Below, in pieces: positions 55,191 to 64,000 of a DNA stretch of 64,000 nt. Position 1 is the stretch's first letter; each line of letters starts with the position of its first letter. The notes under the pieces were generated by a model. It did not search any database, had not been told where the DNA came from, and saw only the letters and a list, made by a program, of their open reading frames with translations. The DNA is from Okeanomitos corallinicola TIOX110 (GTDB lineage: Bacteria; Cyanobacteriota; Cyanobacteriia; Cyanobacteriales; Nostocaceae): assembly GCF_038050375.1 (NCBI RefSeq), contig NZ_CP150886.1, positions 1,591,318-1,655,317 of the forward strand, read 5' to 3'. The position numbers were made by a program, and so were the translations under genes.

Positions 55191-55970
55191 ATGTCAGTTC
55201 ACAAATCTCCATCAGACGGTCTAATGGATACCTCAGAAGCAAAGGAAATCTTTCAAACTCAAACAACGGAAAGCATACCTTGGGAGCCAATATACCATTC
55301 TATTGAAACAGAACGTCTCTGGCCAAGTGACCCAACCATTAGTAACTTCAATCTAGAACATTGGCCAGAAGAAGGAATTAAAACGATTTTAGACGCAGGG
55401 TGTGGTGATGGAAAAAATCTAGCTTGGTTAATAGAGCAAGGTTTTTTTGGCCTTGGGGTAGATGCTTCCACCACTGCTTTACATCGCTGCCAAAACTACT
55501 TAAATGCTAAGGGACTTAAAAGTCGCTATTTACTTTTATCTGCTCAACAACTTGAATCATTACCTTTTTTAGATGGTGAATTGCCAGCCGCCATCTGTAT
55601 TGATGTATTAGGCCATACACAAAACCCTAGCAGTATCTTAGTTGAATTATCTCGTGTCTTACAATCAGGAGGATTGCTCTATCTCAGCCTTTTTCATCCT
55701 GATGATAGTTGTCGTTTAGGACTAAGAATACGCCCTGGAGAGAACCCTGGAGATTACTGGTACACCCCTTCTGTCCCTAGTCAATCTGCACCAGACCTAG
55801 AATATTACTACCACTTTTACACGGAAAATGAAGTCCGTCAGCTTTTTCAGGATTTACCAGTGACGTTACTGGAGCTAAAACGCCAAGCGTGGAATGAACC
55901 TCCTCATGAAAAGTACCGTGAGGAGGAACATACTCACGTTAGTTGGTTTGCACTATTAAAGAGGATATAA
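55191..55970 (+). CDS. Class I SAM-dependent methyltransferase
   Basis: The 259-residue protein has motif I TILDAGCGDGKNLAWL near residue 65, the acidic strand GLGVDAST, and AAICIDVLGHTQNP as post-motif II. The N-terminal ~45 residues before the Rossmann fold (EAKEIFQTQTTESIPWEPIY) are unlike small-molecule methyltransferases I know. The substrate is unknown. It follows the caspase-like gene by 85 bases on the same strand, so they may be co-transcribed. The downstream hydrolase is convergent. Confidence 0.85.
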   Translation: MSVHKSPSDGLMDTSEAKEIFQTQTTESIPWEPIYHSIETERLWPSDPTISNFNLEHWPEEGIKTILDAGCGDGKNLAWLIEQGFFGLGVDASTTALHRCQNYLNAKGLKSRYLLLSAQQLESLPFLDGELPAAICIDVLGHTQNPSSILVELSRVLQSGGLLYLSLFHPDDSCRLGLRIRPGENPGDYWYTPSVPSQSAPDLEYYYHFYTENEVRQLFQDLPVTLLELKRQAWNEPPHEKYREEEHTHVSWFALLKRI

Positions 55971-56047
55971 TCTTGATTTCTTTTGAAACTGTCACCTGTC
56001 ACCAATAGCTATATCTGTGTTTTTCGGCACAACCAGTCGTGAACAAT

Positions 56048-57526
56048 TCAACTGGAAATAATAGCACGAAGACTCTGTAAAGTAGTTTCATCACTATCAA
56101 AATCACCATGATGCCCGGAATTTGAATTTAAGCCAGGATTTGCTGTTGTTGTTGGCGATAAAACAAGTCGATTGCTATCTTGAGTCAGAAACGACCTAAT
56201 AGCTCTCAATTTCCTATCGTCATCTCCATAGTTTTCAAAAGCATTATGCTCACCAGAAGATTGTCTATTCAAATGAAATTCTAGTCCAGCTATAGGTTTA
56301 TCCGCAGTATCTTCTAAAACACCTGAAATAAAATATAAAAGTGAGCGCGTATAGATTCCTGGAACTAAAGAGTCTCTTATTTCTAATCCATCACCCATGG
56401 TAAACATACGGAAATTTTGATAAAGATTGGTTTTAGTAACAATATTTTCATAAAACAAATCACTGGTACAAGCTGGAGCCATAAATAGAACATTACGAAT
56501 TTTGAGGTCAGAATATCGCTCATTAATCGCATTAATTAAATGACAAATACAAATCGTTCCAGCGCTATGACCAACTAAATCAATAATTAGTTCTGGTCTT
56601 TGTTGCTTTAATGAAACTAACTTTTCAAGAAAGTAAGTACCGACATAACTATCTCCATTGATTTCTCCTTGATTTGGTTGCCACATTCCCTTAGCCTTAT
56701 TTTTCATCTGATCCCAGATAAACTTACCAAAGTAGTTTGCATAAATAGTGCGAAGGGTTTCTTCTACTACGGTAGGATAATAACCGTGATCTCTCTTTTG
56801 CCAATAGCGTTTGATGACATTAAAAGCGACTGTAGCGAGTATTCTGAGAGTTATAAAACCCCCTCGTCTTTGTTCAAGCTCAGTCTCTCGCTCCTCAATA
56901 CCTGCCAATTCTGGAGGTGATAAGTCTTCAAACGTATAATTATGAAGTAAGTCAGTAAATTGCTGATCTTGATCGAGATCGCGTTGTAATTCTTCTAAAA
57001 GTTGAGTGTATATATTCTTGAGGTCAGGTTGATTTAATTGTCCTGCCCCTTGACGAGCTACTTCATCAAACTGCTGAAATGGATTTTCTTGTTGAAGTTC
57101 TCTCTCTATCTCTTCTACAGTCATTGCTTGACCTGCTCCTCTATGTCCACCTCCCTTTATATCTGCACTGAGATGGTTAGATGAACGAAAGCTTACATAC
57201 TTTTCTACTTTTTTGAATAGCCCAGAATTATAAATTGCATTCAGTTTCTGTTGGAGAATTTCCTTAAAACCAGTTTTCCAAACAAATGCTACAGGGTAAG
57301 CCTCTTCTTGGAAAAGGTTCGTCATTCTCTCAGCAGTTTCTCGACCATTCTGTTCATTAACTAATCCTCCGTGAAAGTAGAGAACTATTTTTTGAGGTCT
57401 TGTTGCGGACAGATGCTCGAACAAACTATCAATATCCCTTGGTTGAGTATGCTGTTCCCCTGTCTCTCTGAAAGTTCCGTTCAGTCCAATATTGACAATG
57501 TTCATCTGGCTTAAATCACTCATCAT
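56048..57526 (-). CDS. Alpha/beta hydrolase of an unassigned family
   Basis: The 492-residue protein has KIVLYFHGGLVNEQNGRETA (oxyanion HG-type motif near residue 52) and the nucleophile elbow LIIDLVGHSAGTICICH with Ser321. A long insertion (about residues 85-300) with a Glu/Gln-rich coil separates them. Candidate acid and His lie in MGDGLEIRDSLVPGIY and QSSGEHNAFENYGDD. There is no export signal. The enzyme may be an esterase or lipase. It is convergent with the methyltransferase and lies in the caspase-like neighbourhood. Confidence 0.8.
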   Translation of the reverse strand: MMSDLSQMNIVNIGLNGTFRETGEQHTQPRDIDSLFEHLSATRPQKIVLYFHGGLVNEQNGRETAERMTNLFQEEAYPVAFVWKTGFKEILQQKLNAIYNSGLFKKVEKYVSFRSSNHLSADIKGGGHRGAGQAMTVEEIERELQQENPFQQFDEVARQGAGQLNQPDLKNIYTQLLEELQRDLDQDQQFTDLLHNYTFEDLSPPELAGIEERETELEQRRGGFITLRILATVAFNVIKRYWQKRDHGYYPTVVEETLRTIYANYFGKFIWDQMKNKAKGMWQPNQGEINGDSYVGTYFLEKLVSLKQQRPELIIDLVGHSAGTICICHLINAINERYSDLKIRNVLFMAPACTSDLFYENIVTKTNLYQNFRMFTMGDGLEIRDSLVPGIYTRSLLYFISGVLEDTADKPIAGLEFHLNRQSSGEHNAFENYGDDDRKLRAIRSFLTQDSNRLVLSPTTTANPGLNSNSGHHGDFDSDETTLQSLRAIISS

Positions 57527-57628
57527 TTAATAGATATCTCCGAAAACTATAAAAGGCTTAAAGTTTCTAAAGCATTCAATTACTTCCTTAACTATAAGTA
57601 ATTCTCGTATTTCTGGACGTAACCCAAA

Positions 57629-58120
57629 TTACAACTGAAACGCAGCAGTTAAAGCCACGGCCAACCCATCCGCCGCATCATCAGGCTTAGGAATTTCATC
57701 TAAATCCAACTCCCGCATGACTGCTTCCTGAACTTCTAATTTATCCGCCTTCCCATAACTTGTTAAAGCTTGTTTAATTTGAGGAGGAGCAAATTCTACA
57801 TAGGGGAGTTTGCACTGTCCTAAGACTAACATCAAAACACCCCTAGCCTGTGCCACAACAATAGTATTTGCCATCCGATAAAAGAATAACTTTTCAATCG
57901 CTACTAAATCTGGTTTAAACTCATCCATTAACGTATGTAAATCATCAAACAAAGTAGATAAACGTTGACTCATTTCCATATCAGCAGAAGTACGAATCAC
58001 CCCAAAATCTATAGGCTTGATGATTGTCTCTGAAGACTTAGCTGGATTTTGTGACCATGTAATTACACCAAATCCCACAGTAGCTAATCCTGGGTCTAAT
58101 CCTAAAATTCGCTTTTCCAT
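57629..58120 (-). CDS. ruvC: Crossover junction endodeoxyribonuclease RuvC
   Basis: RuvC resolves Holliday junctions in recombination repair. The 163-residue protein, the usual length, begins [20 protein letters not shown] with the first catalytic Asp. [13 protein letters not shown] holds the Glu and [12 protein letters not shown] the last two acids. The ATG at 58120 is chosen; a longer frame from 58258 adds 46 residues unlike RuvC. It is transcribed alone, with no ruvA or ruvB nearby. Confidence 0.95.
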   Translation of the reverse strand: MEKRILGLDPGLATVGFGVITWSQNPAKSSETIIKPIDFGVIRTSADMEMSQRLSTLFDDLHTLMDEFKPDLVAIEKLFFYRMANTIVVAQARGVLMLVLGQCKLPYVEFAPPQIKQALTSYGKADKLEVQEAVMRELDLDEIPKPDDAADGLAVALTAAFQL

Positions 58121-58362
58121 AACATAAAAACATAAAAAAATCATCAACTCGATTTCCTGCCCCCTACCTCCTCTGCTACGCTTATAAGGAAATAGACTGA
58201 AAACTCTTGAGGTTAAGTTTTGTAGATTGGCGGAAAAACTTAACCTTCCTTCATACACTTTGGGTGCTTTGCAGTTCGTTAATAATAAACATTTTCAAAA
58301 TTTGAATAGTAATATTATATTGTAAATCTGTGCGCCCATATATAACTATTTTTTTATTACCA

Positions 58363-58396
58363 CTGATAACTGATAACTGATAACTAATAACTGATT
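58363..58396. repeat. Heptamer STRR (ATAACTG)
   Basis: ATAACTG units repeat about five times, one altered to ATAACTA, between ruvC and the kinase gene. Confidence 0.75.
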
Positions 58397-58442
58397 AAAT
58401 ATTGGGACTGACTTTGGACAAAATGCTCTACAATCCTCAGCC

Positions 58443-60296
58443 ATGCAAATTTGCCAAAATCCCAATTGTTCTAATCCATTCAACCCTGACTACAGTAAAT
58501 TTTGCATCGTTTGTGGACATGATAAATTTGGTGAAACTCTCAGAAACCGTTACCGTGTTTTGCGGTTAATAGGTGAAGGAGGATTTAGCAAAACCTACGC
58601 CGCAGAAGATGTAGATAGACTCAACGCACCTTGCGTAATTAAACAGTTTTTCCCCCAAGTTCAGGGAACAGGACAACGTGCAAAAGCAGCAGAATTTTTC
58701 AAAGAAGAAGCGTTTAGATTATATGAACTTGGTGAAAATCACTCACAAATTCCCCGCTTATTAGCTTATTTTGAACAAGGTTCAAGTTTGTATTTAGTTC
58801 AAGAATTTATTATTGGTAAAACTCTCCGCCAAGAAGTTCAAGAACAGGCCTATAATGAGGCAGAAATTCATCAACTTTTACTAGACTTATTACCAGTTCT
58901 AGAATTTGTACATCAGAAAAACGTCATTCATCGAGATATCAAACCAGAAAATATTATCCGTCGTTATGCAGATAAAAAACCTGTATTAATTGACTTTGGG
59001 GGTGCAAAACAAGTTACCCATACAAGTATAGCAAGACAAGCAACAGCAATTTATACTTTAGGTTATGCACCTACAGAACAAATGGCAGGTTTTGCTTGTC
59101 ATGGGAGTGACTTATATGCTTTAGGTGTAACTTGTGTGCGGTTATTAACTCAAGACTTACCGCTACAAGATACCTATGGACTAAAAGATCCACTTTATGA
59201 TCCCATGAATGCACAATGGTTATGGAAAGAAAGATTAACCACTAAAGGAATTGAAATTAGTGATAAATTAAAGATAATTTTAGATAAATTACTACAACAT
59301 TTCCCCGGTGATAGATATCAGACAGCGACGGAAGTTTTAAATGATTTAAAAAGTGATTTTCCAGGAGAAATATCACCACCAGTAACTTTGAAAATTACTC
59401 CTATCATTGAAACACCACCAGCAGAAAAACTAGAAAAAATTATTGTTCCTAACTTACCATTAGAAACTTTTGATTTTGATGTTCTCAACTTAGACAGAGC
59501 AGGGAGACAGGTTAACCGTGATAGAGCTAGTAACCAATTATTTCGAGAAGAATTAAATAAATATCTCAGTTTAGAAATGGTATCAATTCCTGGGGGAACT
59601 TTTATCATGGGTTCTCCAGAAAGTGAGGGTAATGCTGATGAACATCCTCAACACCAAGTTAATATTGCACCGTTTTTCATGGGGAAATATCCCATTACTC
59701 AAGCACAATGGAAAGCAGTCGCATTATTACCAAAAGTTACTCAATCTTTAGAATTAAGTCCGGCAAAATTTAAAGGTGCAAGTTTACCCATAGAAAATGT
59801 GTCTTGGTATGAAGCGGTAGAATTTTGTTTACGGTTATCAATGAAAACTGGGAGAAATTATCGTTTACCCAGTGAAGCAGAATGGGAATATGCTTGTCGT
59901 GCAGGAACTACTACAGCTTTTCATTTTGGGGAAAAAATAACTGAAGATTTAATTAATTGTAGTGGTGGTGATTTTTATGTTGTTCCACCTAGAAGTAGTT
60001 TCCGTAAAGAAATCACAAAAGTAGGGAGTTTTAAAGTAGCGAATAATTTTGGGTTGTATGATATGCACGGATTAGTTTGGGAATGGTGCGCTGACCCCTG
60101 GCATAATAATTATTATGGCGCTCCGACTGACGGAAATATTTGGGATGATGATGGTGATATTTATCGTCGAGTTTTGCGTGGTGGTGCTTGGAATTTCAAT
60201 GCGGAACTTTGTCGCAGTGCTAGTCGCAGTTGGAATGAAGCAGAAGGTGGGTTAAGGATGTCTGGGTTTCGGGTGGTGTTTTCTGTGGATGGTTGA
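58443..60296 (+). CDS. Serine/threonine protein kinase with zinc ribbon and FGE-sulfatase domain
   Basis: The 617-residue protein has three parts. A four-Cys zinc ribbon (C4, C9, C21, C24) opens the protein; a Hanks-type kinase follows (G-loop IGEGGFSKTYA, Lys67, IHRDIKPENI 162-171, DFGGAKQ 184). After a linker, a formylglycine-generating-enzyme-like domain begins near residue 375 (VSIPGGTFIMGSPESEG) and ends LRVVF-like (MSGFRVVFS). Such kinase-FGE fusions occur in cyanobacteria, and the FGE part probably serves binding or peptide oxidation. Target proteins are unknown. It is a single gene. Confidence 0.88.
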   Translation: MQICQNPNCSNPFNPDYSKFCIVCGHDKFGETLRNRYRVLRLIGEGGFSKTYAAEDVDRLNAPCVIKQFFPQVQGTGQRAKAAEFFKEEAFRLYELGENHSQIPRLLAYFEQGSSLYLVQEFIIGKTLRQEVQEQAYNEAEIHQLLLDLLPVLEFVHQKNVIHRDIKPENIIRRYADKKPVLIDFGGAKQVTHTSIARQATAIYTLGYAPTEQMAGFACHGSDLYALGVTCVRLLTQDLPLQDTYGLKDPLYDPMNAQWLWKERLTTKGIEISDKLKIILDKLLQHFPGDRYQTATEVLNDLKSDFPGEISPPVTLKITPIIETPPAEKLEKIIVPNLPLETFDFDVLNLDRAGRQVNRDRASNQLFREELNKYLSLEMVSIPGGTFIMGSPESEGNADEHPQHQVNIAPFFMGKYPITQAQWKAVALLPKVTQSLELSPAKFKGASLPIENVSWYEAVEFCLRLSMKTGRNYRLPSEAEWEYACRAGTTTAFHFGEKITEDLINCSGGDFYVVPPRSSFRKEITKVGSFKVANNFGLYDMHGLVWEWCADPWHNNYYGAPTDGNIWDDDGDIYRRVLRGGAWNFNAELCRSASRSWNEAEGGLRMSGFRVVFSVDG

Positions 60297-60554
60297 ATTT
60301 TATTTCTTATTTTTTCTAGGTTATTGAACCTACAAACTTAGTATAATAAGATTTAAAGTTATACCTGATTGTCACGAAGTATGCTGTATATTTAAAGATA
60401 GTGTAGTACTGATAGGAAAATTCTTCGAGTTATAATTATACGAGTACCTGATAAATTTCTAGAAGATCCGTATTTTTATATACGGTCAATAGTATTCTGC
60501 AAAATTTATCATGTAATACATTTGTGCTTTTTATATACCTAAGAGAAAATTCTG

Positions 60555-60824
60555 ATGAAGTTATCCGTTAATCTAGCATTATTTTTTGGTAGTTCTGCTG
60601 CTATCTTAGCTGCTACATTGTCTCCCATTTCTGCTCAAATCATGCCCTTATTTGTCGGTAGTGCTGCTATTGGTGTCGCGACGACTTCAAACTCTCCAGT
60701 ACAAGCAATCGCTAGTGTTTACAACATTACCACTAGTGCAGGTTTTTTGAAATCAATTGCTAGTGGTAATCAAGACAGTCACAGTTTTACTATAAAGACA
60801 TCAAGTGGGGATTGTAGTAAGTAG
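60555..60824 (+). CDS. Small secreted protein, unknown family
   Basis: The 89-residue protein has an N-terminal Sec signal (LALFFGSSAAILAATLSPIS, cut near residue 28) and a short Ser/Thr-rich mature part ending KTSSGDCSK with a single Cys. I do not recognise it. The ATG at 60555 lacks a strong ribosome site. A hairpin at 60864-60882 probably ends its transcript. The gene stands alone between the kinase and the DUF1517 gene. Confidence 0.55.
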   Translation: MKLSVNLALFFGSSAAILAATLSPISAQIMPLFVGSAAIGVATTSNSPVQAIASVYNITTSAGFLKSIASGNQDSHSFTIKTSSGDCSK

Positions 60825-60863
60825 TTTGGTGACTTGGTTTAAGGGAGAGGGTCTTCAGGTAGG

Positions 60864-60886
60864 GGTTTAGCACTGCTAAACCTTTA
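60864..60886 (+). terminator. Intrinsic terminator after the small secreted protein
   Basis: GGTTTAGC-ACT-GCTAAACC forms an 8-bp stem with a 3-base loop, followed by TTTACACTTTC, about 40 bases after the stop at 60824. Confidence 0.7.
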
Positions 60887-61164
60887 CACTTTCATACTAT
60901 TAGCTCAATTTTGAGAACAATGATAGTGATAGACAAAGTAGTTAGGACATCAATTGATTATGAAACTCTCATGATAAGAGGGTTTTACTCCTTATTCCTA
61001 ATATGATGACTTAAAAATATTTATCTAAATTTTGTCAAGAAAACAACGATTACCACAGAGACAACTGCATATATATTTTATTGAATATCAATTTAATCTC
61101 CATACTAAACCCTGAGATTTTAGGTTGGTGTTGTTGGGTTTCCTTACGTCAACCCAACCTACTT
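60887..61164. other. Intergenic gap with a GTAGGTTGGGTT-type repeat
   Basis: The left part shows nothing recognisable. At about 61120-61163 an imperfect palindrome (TTAGGTTGG...CCAACCTAC) of the same family as at 237 and 47890 closes the gap before the DUF1517 stop. Confidence 0.5.
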
Positions 61165-62121
61165 TTAAACCAAAGTTAAATCAGGATATTCTGCAAACAA
61201 ATCATCAGACGTTAAAGTATCACCTTCCGCTTGGGGAGTCCATAAAACTTCAATTGCTAACAGTTGTTCACCAGGAAGACTACCCATTTGTCGCAATGCT
61301 TGACGTAAATCTTCGGTATTATTAATTTTGGGAATTTCCCATTTACCCAAGGTTGCAGCTAAGAGGGTGACAATAATATATTCCCCTGGGCCTTCACTAA
61401 TTAAACGGGTTGGGTTATCCGCATCACCAGGTAATTCTTTAGCCTGAGCAGATTTTAACTGATTGTTGATGTTAGAAAGAGTTTCTTCGCTAAACTTGCT
61501 GCGTTCTGCTAATGATAAACGGTTGAATTGAGATTCAGCAGCATTTAATTTTGCTTGTTGTGTACCACCACCAGCATAAACCCAATATTCGGGATGACGC
61601 AGTAAAGCTAAACTCGCTTCTTGTAAGATTTCCGCTTTTCCTGCTGGGGTATTGGTGTCTGCTTTTTCTGCAATGTTGTTCAGTTCGGTTTGTAAATCTC
61701 TAGCTTGTGCTAATAAACCAACCTGTAAACGAGTGACGGATACTGTGGGGTTACTGCTATAAGCTACTTCTTCCCCTCCTTCACTGGTAACACGTCGAAA
61801 AGTTTGAACTAAGAAATTAGCGATCGCAAAAAAGATTAAAATACCAAATAAACCGCCAAAACCACCGCCAAAACCCCACAAGGGAAGTAAGAACGGAAAC
61901 CCAAACCCACCACCGGGATAGTAACCACCACCTCCACGGGGTGCAGTGCGTGGTGCATAGGTACGACTAGATGGCATTCTAAATGAACCACCGCCGATTC
62001 TACCACCACTACGTGCAGCTAAAGCACCATCAGCATGACTTAAAGCCAGAACCAGTACCAAACTAAAAACAAAAGAAATTTTTAGTAGGGGCTTGAAGAT
62101 TCTTTGTAATTTTTTTAGCAT
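61165..62121 (-). CDS. DUF1517 family membrane protein
   Basis: The 318-residue protein has a signal or anchor (FVFSLVLVLALSHADGALAA), a Gly/Arg/Pro-rich segment (RSGGRIGGGSFRMPSSRTYA, PRGGGGYYPGGG), a second hydrophobic segment (FGGLFGILIFFAIANFLVQT) and a C-terminal DUF1517 domain (VSVTRLQVGLLAQARDLQTE to the end). The family is found in cyanobacteria and plastids, probably at thylakoid or envelope membranes, with no known role. The ATG at 62121 is used. It is a single gene. Confidence 0.85.
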   Translation of the reverse strand: MLKKLQRIFKPLLKISFVFSLVLVLALSHADGALAARSGGRIGGGSFRMPSSRTYAPRTAPRGGGGYYPGGGFGFPFLLPLWGFGGGFGGLFGILIFFAIANFLVQTFRRVTSEGGEEVAYSSNPTVSVTRLQVGLLAQARDLQTELNNIAEKADTNTPAGKAEILQEASLALLRHPEYWVYAGGGTQQAKLNAAESQFNRLSLAERSKFSEETLSNINNQLKSAQAKELPGDADNPTRLISEGPGEYIIVTLLAATLGKWEIPKINNTEDLRQALRQMGSLPGEQLLAIEVLWTPQAEGDTLTSDDLFAEYPDLTLV

Positions 62122-63130
62122 AAGCAATCTACCAAAATCAGTATTTTTAAGATTTATTTCCTATTGCTAGGAGTTTGACCATTGAGAAGAAAATAGCTAT
62201 GAGCAAACTGTTCAGGAATTGCCCGCCATATATTCAATCTAACGCCTATTATCTCGATTTGGTATTAAACAGAGTGGGGATTCCTGGCATTGATAACCGT
62301 ACCGCGAATCATCTTTGCATTACCAAAACTTTGGAATCTATTAATTATTACCTGAATGTAAGTATTTCATACTGATAAGTAATAAATTTAACTAAGATAG
62401 GAGTATAAACCCATCAAATATCTGTGAAATTATTTTTCCGGATAGACAACTTATATTTAGCACATAGTGATAAGAGGGATTTAACTAATCAGTGATTTTT
62501 TAATTACCGCTCAAATAATAATTGTTAAAGATTATCTACGAATTACCATAAACTATTAATTAGAACTATGGAAAAATCACTCTCTGGGTAGAACATTTAT
62601 AAAATAACTACCGAGTATTCAGATATAATCTGGCATTTTGGCATGGAATTTAGCAGATTTTCAGCTAGTATATTAATATCAGCTAGATTGAGTAATTTAT
62701 CCATCACTCTCTCAGAAACTTATGGAAAATTCGGCAGTGAATTCTAGCTTTATTTGATCATGTTAACATTTCTTTCTCCGGAATAAATTGGCATTAAAAT
62801 CATTTTTTAACTAGATATGACCAATTTTTAATTAAGTTGGAATATTGAATCTTCAAGAAGATTTGTCTTTAGACAAGCTTGATATAAACCATTTCAAATT
62901 TCCATCTCTGATTAGGAGATACTTTTATAGATTGATAAGGAAACTTAAAACCTGATAATAGCTTGATTTCAAAATTGTGACTTTGAAATTATGACCTTGA
63001 AAGTCTGAACTTGAATTATAGCAACGGCCAAAGTCACTTCAGTAAGTATTTTGTCATTAAATCAGCAGAATTGAAGATAAAAATCCCAAAATTAGTTTAA
63101 GGATTGGCAGTTTATTTATCAACCTGAACC
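62122..63130. other. 1-kb intergenic region, no convincing gene
   Basis: This is the longest gap in the window. A 66-codon frame at 62175-62375 has no ribosome site or known motif. Three tandem 14-bp units (TTGTGACTTTGAAA-like) lie at 62975-63016. The region upstream of 63131 should hold the promoter of the glycosyltransferase gene. A long regulatory leader or a small RNA is possible, but nothing definite is visible. Confidence 0.5.
62975..63016. repeat. Three tandem 14-bp units
   Basis: TTGTGACTTTGAAA, TTATGACCTTGAAA and GTCTGAACTTGAAT lie end to end about 115 bases before the glycosyltransferase ATG, with 3-5 differences between units. Confidence 0.7.
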
Positions 63131-64000
63131 ATGGAAAATATTTCACAACTGGGAACACAGATTAGGGAGAAAACTGCTTACCCAGACATCCTCATTATCT
63201 CCCGGATCTTTCAACCTCAAGGTTCTGTAATTGGAGAATATGTATATAATCGTTGTTTACAAGATCCAGAGCGGGTAATTGTACTTGCTTCTGGTTGTAA
63301 TAGAGATAAATTATTTGATCAGTCTCAACAGTTTCCCGTATATAGGTGGTTGAGTTTTTATAGGTTTAGGAATGTACTTGGTAGTAACTTATTAGGTAAG
63401 TTATTTAAAACTTGCTTACAATCTTTTGTCAGGTTATTTGATATTATTTTCTCCTTAATACTAGCTATAAAACTATATTTTCGTTATCATTACCGCTACA
63501 TAGAATGGTGTCATGGCTACGATTTTATAGCCTTATTATTACTCAGTTATATCTTACCAATTCGCTTTTTCATCTACCTCCATGGTAAGGACTTAGTAGA
63601 TATTGCTCAAACTCCATTATGGCGATCGCTATTTAAACTTACCCTGAAAAGAGCAGAAGGAATAGTGTGTCAAAATTCCCATGTTAGAGACACTTTAAGA
63701 AAGACCTTTCGTTTAGATACTCCGACTCATGTAATTAACCCAGTTGTCAGAACTGAAAAATTTGCTCATCCCAGCAGTCCCAGTCATTTAGAGGATTTAC
63801 GTCTTCGTTTACGTCAAAGTTACAGCATTCCCAAAACATCTATTGTTATTCTTTCTGTCGGTAAATTATCTCAAAATACAGGTTTTGACCTAGTAATAGA
63901 TAATATTCCTTTATTATTAACAATTGGTGTAGATGTTCATTACATAATTTGTGGACAGGGTTCTTTTGAAGCAGAACTAAAATCTCAATCTCACCGTTTA
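63131..64000 (+). CDS. Glycosyltransferase family 4 protein (3' end cut by window)
   Basis: The frame opens MENISQLGTQIREKTAYPDI and runs to the window edge (290 codons). IISRIFQPQGSVIGEYVYNR, YLHGKDLVDIA and ICGQGSFEAEL fit the GT-B fold of GT4; IVILSVGKLSQNTGFDLVID starts the nucleotide-sugar half. Relatives build exopolysaccharide or lipid-linked glycans. The acceptor cannot be told. The start ATG at 63131 follows a long leader without a clear ribosome site. Confidence 0.85.
   Translation, partial: MENISQLGTQIREKTAYPDILIISRIFQPQGSVIGEYVYNRCLQDPERVIVLASGCNRDKLFDQSQQFPVYRWLSFYRFRNVLGSNLLGKLFKTCLQSFVRLFDIIFSLILAIKLYFRYHYRYIEWCHGYDFIALLLLSYILPIRFFIYLHGKDLVDIAQTPLWRSLFKLTLKRAEGIVCQNSHVRDTLRKTFRLDTPTHVINPVVRTEKFAHPSSPSHLEDLRLRLRQSYSIPKTSIVILSVGKLSQNTGFDLVIDNIPLLLTIGVDVHYIICGQGSFEAELKSQSHRL

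Noticed and set aside
62175-62375. A 66-codon frame in the long right-hand gap.
   Set aside because: There is no ribosome site and no recognisable motif. The composition matches the surrounding non-coding DNA.
1-64000. CRISPR arrays, tRNA genes, rRNA genes and intact insertion sequences.
   Set aside because: Short tandem repeats are all heptamer-type without spacers, and I found no tRNA-like arms or transposase motifs. A covariance-model scan would be needed to be certain.

Overview
The window looks like chromosomal DNA from a filamentous, probably nitrogen-fixing cyanobacterium of the Nostocales (Anabaena/Dolichospermum-like). The base composition is AT-rich. HIP1 octamers (GCGATCGC) are scattered throughout, and heptameric short tandem repeats (STRR) and hairpin repeats fill many gaps. 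The gene content is photosynthetic and cyanobacterial: chlI, ycf34, a phosphoketolase, a DUF1517 protein, an RRM RNA-binding protein, a HupW-like hydrogenase protease and several Uma2 proteins. I saw no tRNA, rRNA, CRISPR array or intact transposase gene. These assignments come from reading translations by eye; no database search was run.

Layout. 0-6.3 kb: the tail of a GUN4-domain gene, cysH, a divergent DUF29 gene, phosphoketolase, a small intact HicBA pair, a dienelactone hydrolase and a Uma2 remnant. 6.3-15.7 kb: rimM-avtA, then a formaldehyde-detoxification set (frmA, a DUF29 gene, frmB) and trmJ, a membrane-anchored class A beta-lactamase-like serine hydrolase, dprA and a DUF2301 membrane protein. 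15.9-25.4 kb: a two-subunit sodium:solute symporter, a TPR lipoprotein, a rearrangement scar, an RRM protein, a beta-propeller/RTX-like protein, a class I aldolase, an ADP-ribosylglycohydrolase and a Uma2 gene. 25.5-38.2 kb: map, an amidase, a glycine-rich secreted protein, a shortened ABC permease, a coiled-coil protein, an orphan HicB, a VanY-like peptidase, a glycosyltransferase-TPR protein, chlI, a metF-like gene and trpS. 38.5-46.2 kb: a small membrane protein, HigBA, a radical SAM protein, an SRPBCC protein, cca, ycf34, tsaB, a decayed HicBA pair and ddl.

46.4-57.5 kb is the accessory zone. It holds a Uma2 gene, a DUF433 gene, an LRAT-like remnant, a SET-domain protein, a hupW-like gene, a SagB-type oxidoreductase with a small partner, an ankyrin-repeat pseudogene, a 1243-residue caspase-like protein, a methyltransferase and a convergent alpha/beta hydrolase. 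57.6-64 kb: ruvC, a zinc-ribbon/kinase/FGE fusion, a small secreted protein, a DUF1517 protein, a long gap, and the start of a GT4-type glycosyltransferase cut by the window edge.

The most promising candidate for an undescribed system is the caspase-like gene at 51374. It has an intact His/Cys dyad, then roughly 1000 unassigned residues that contain HD-phosphohydrolase-like motifs. It lies beside a methyltransferase and opposite an alpha/beta hydrolase. A second theme is decay: two truncated genes meeting at one breakpoint, a HicA toxin deleted while its antitoxin survives, a Uma2 stub, an ankyrin pseudogene, and a 107-bp mobile-looking repeat present twice in opposite orientation.
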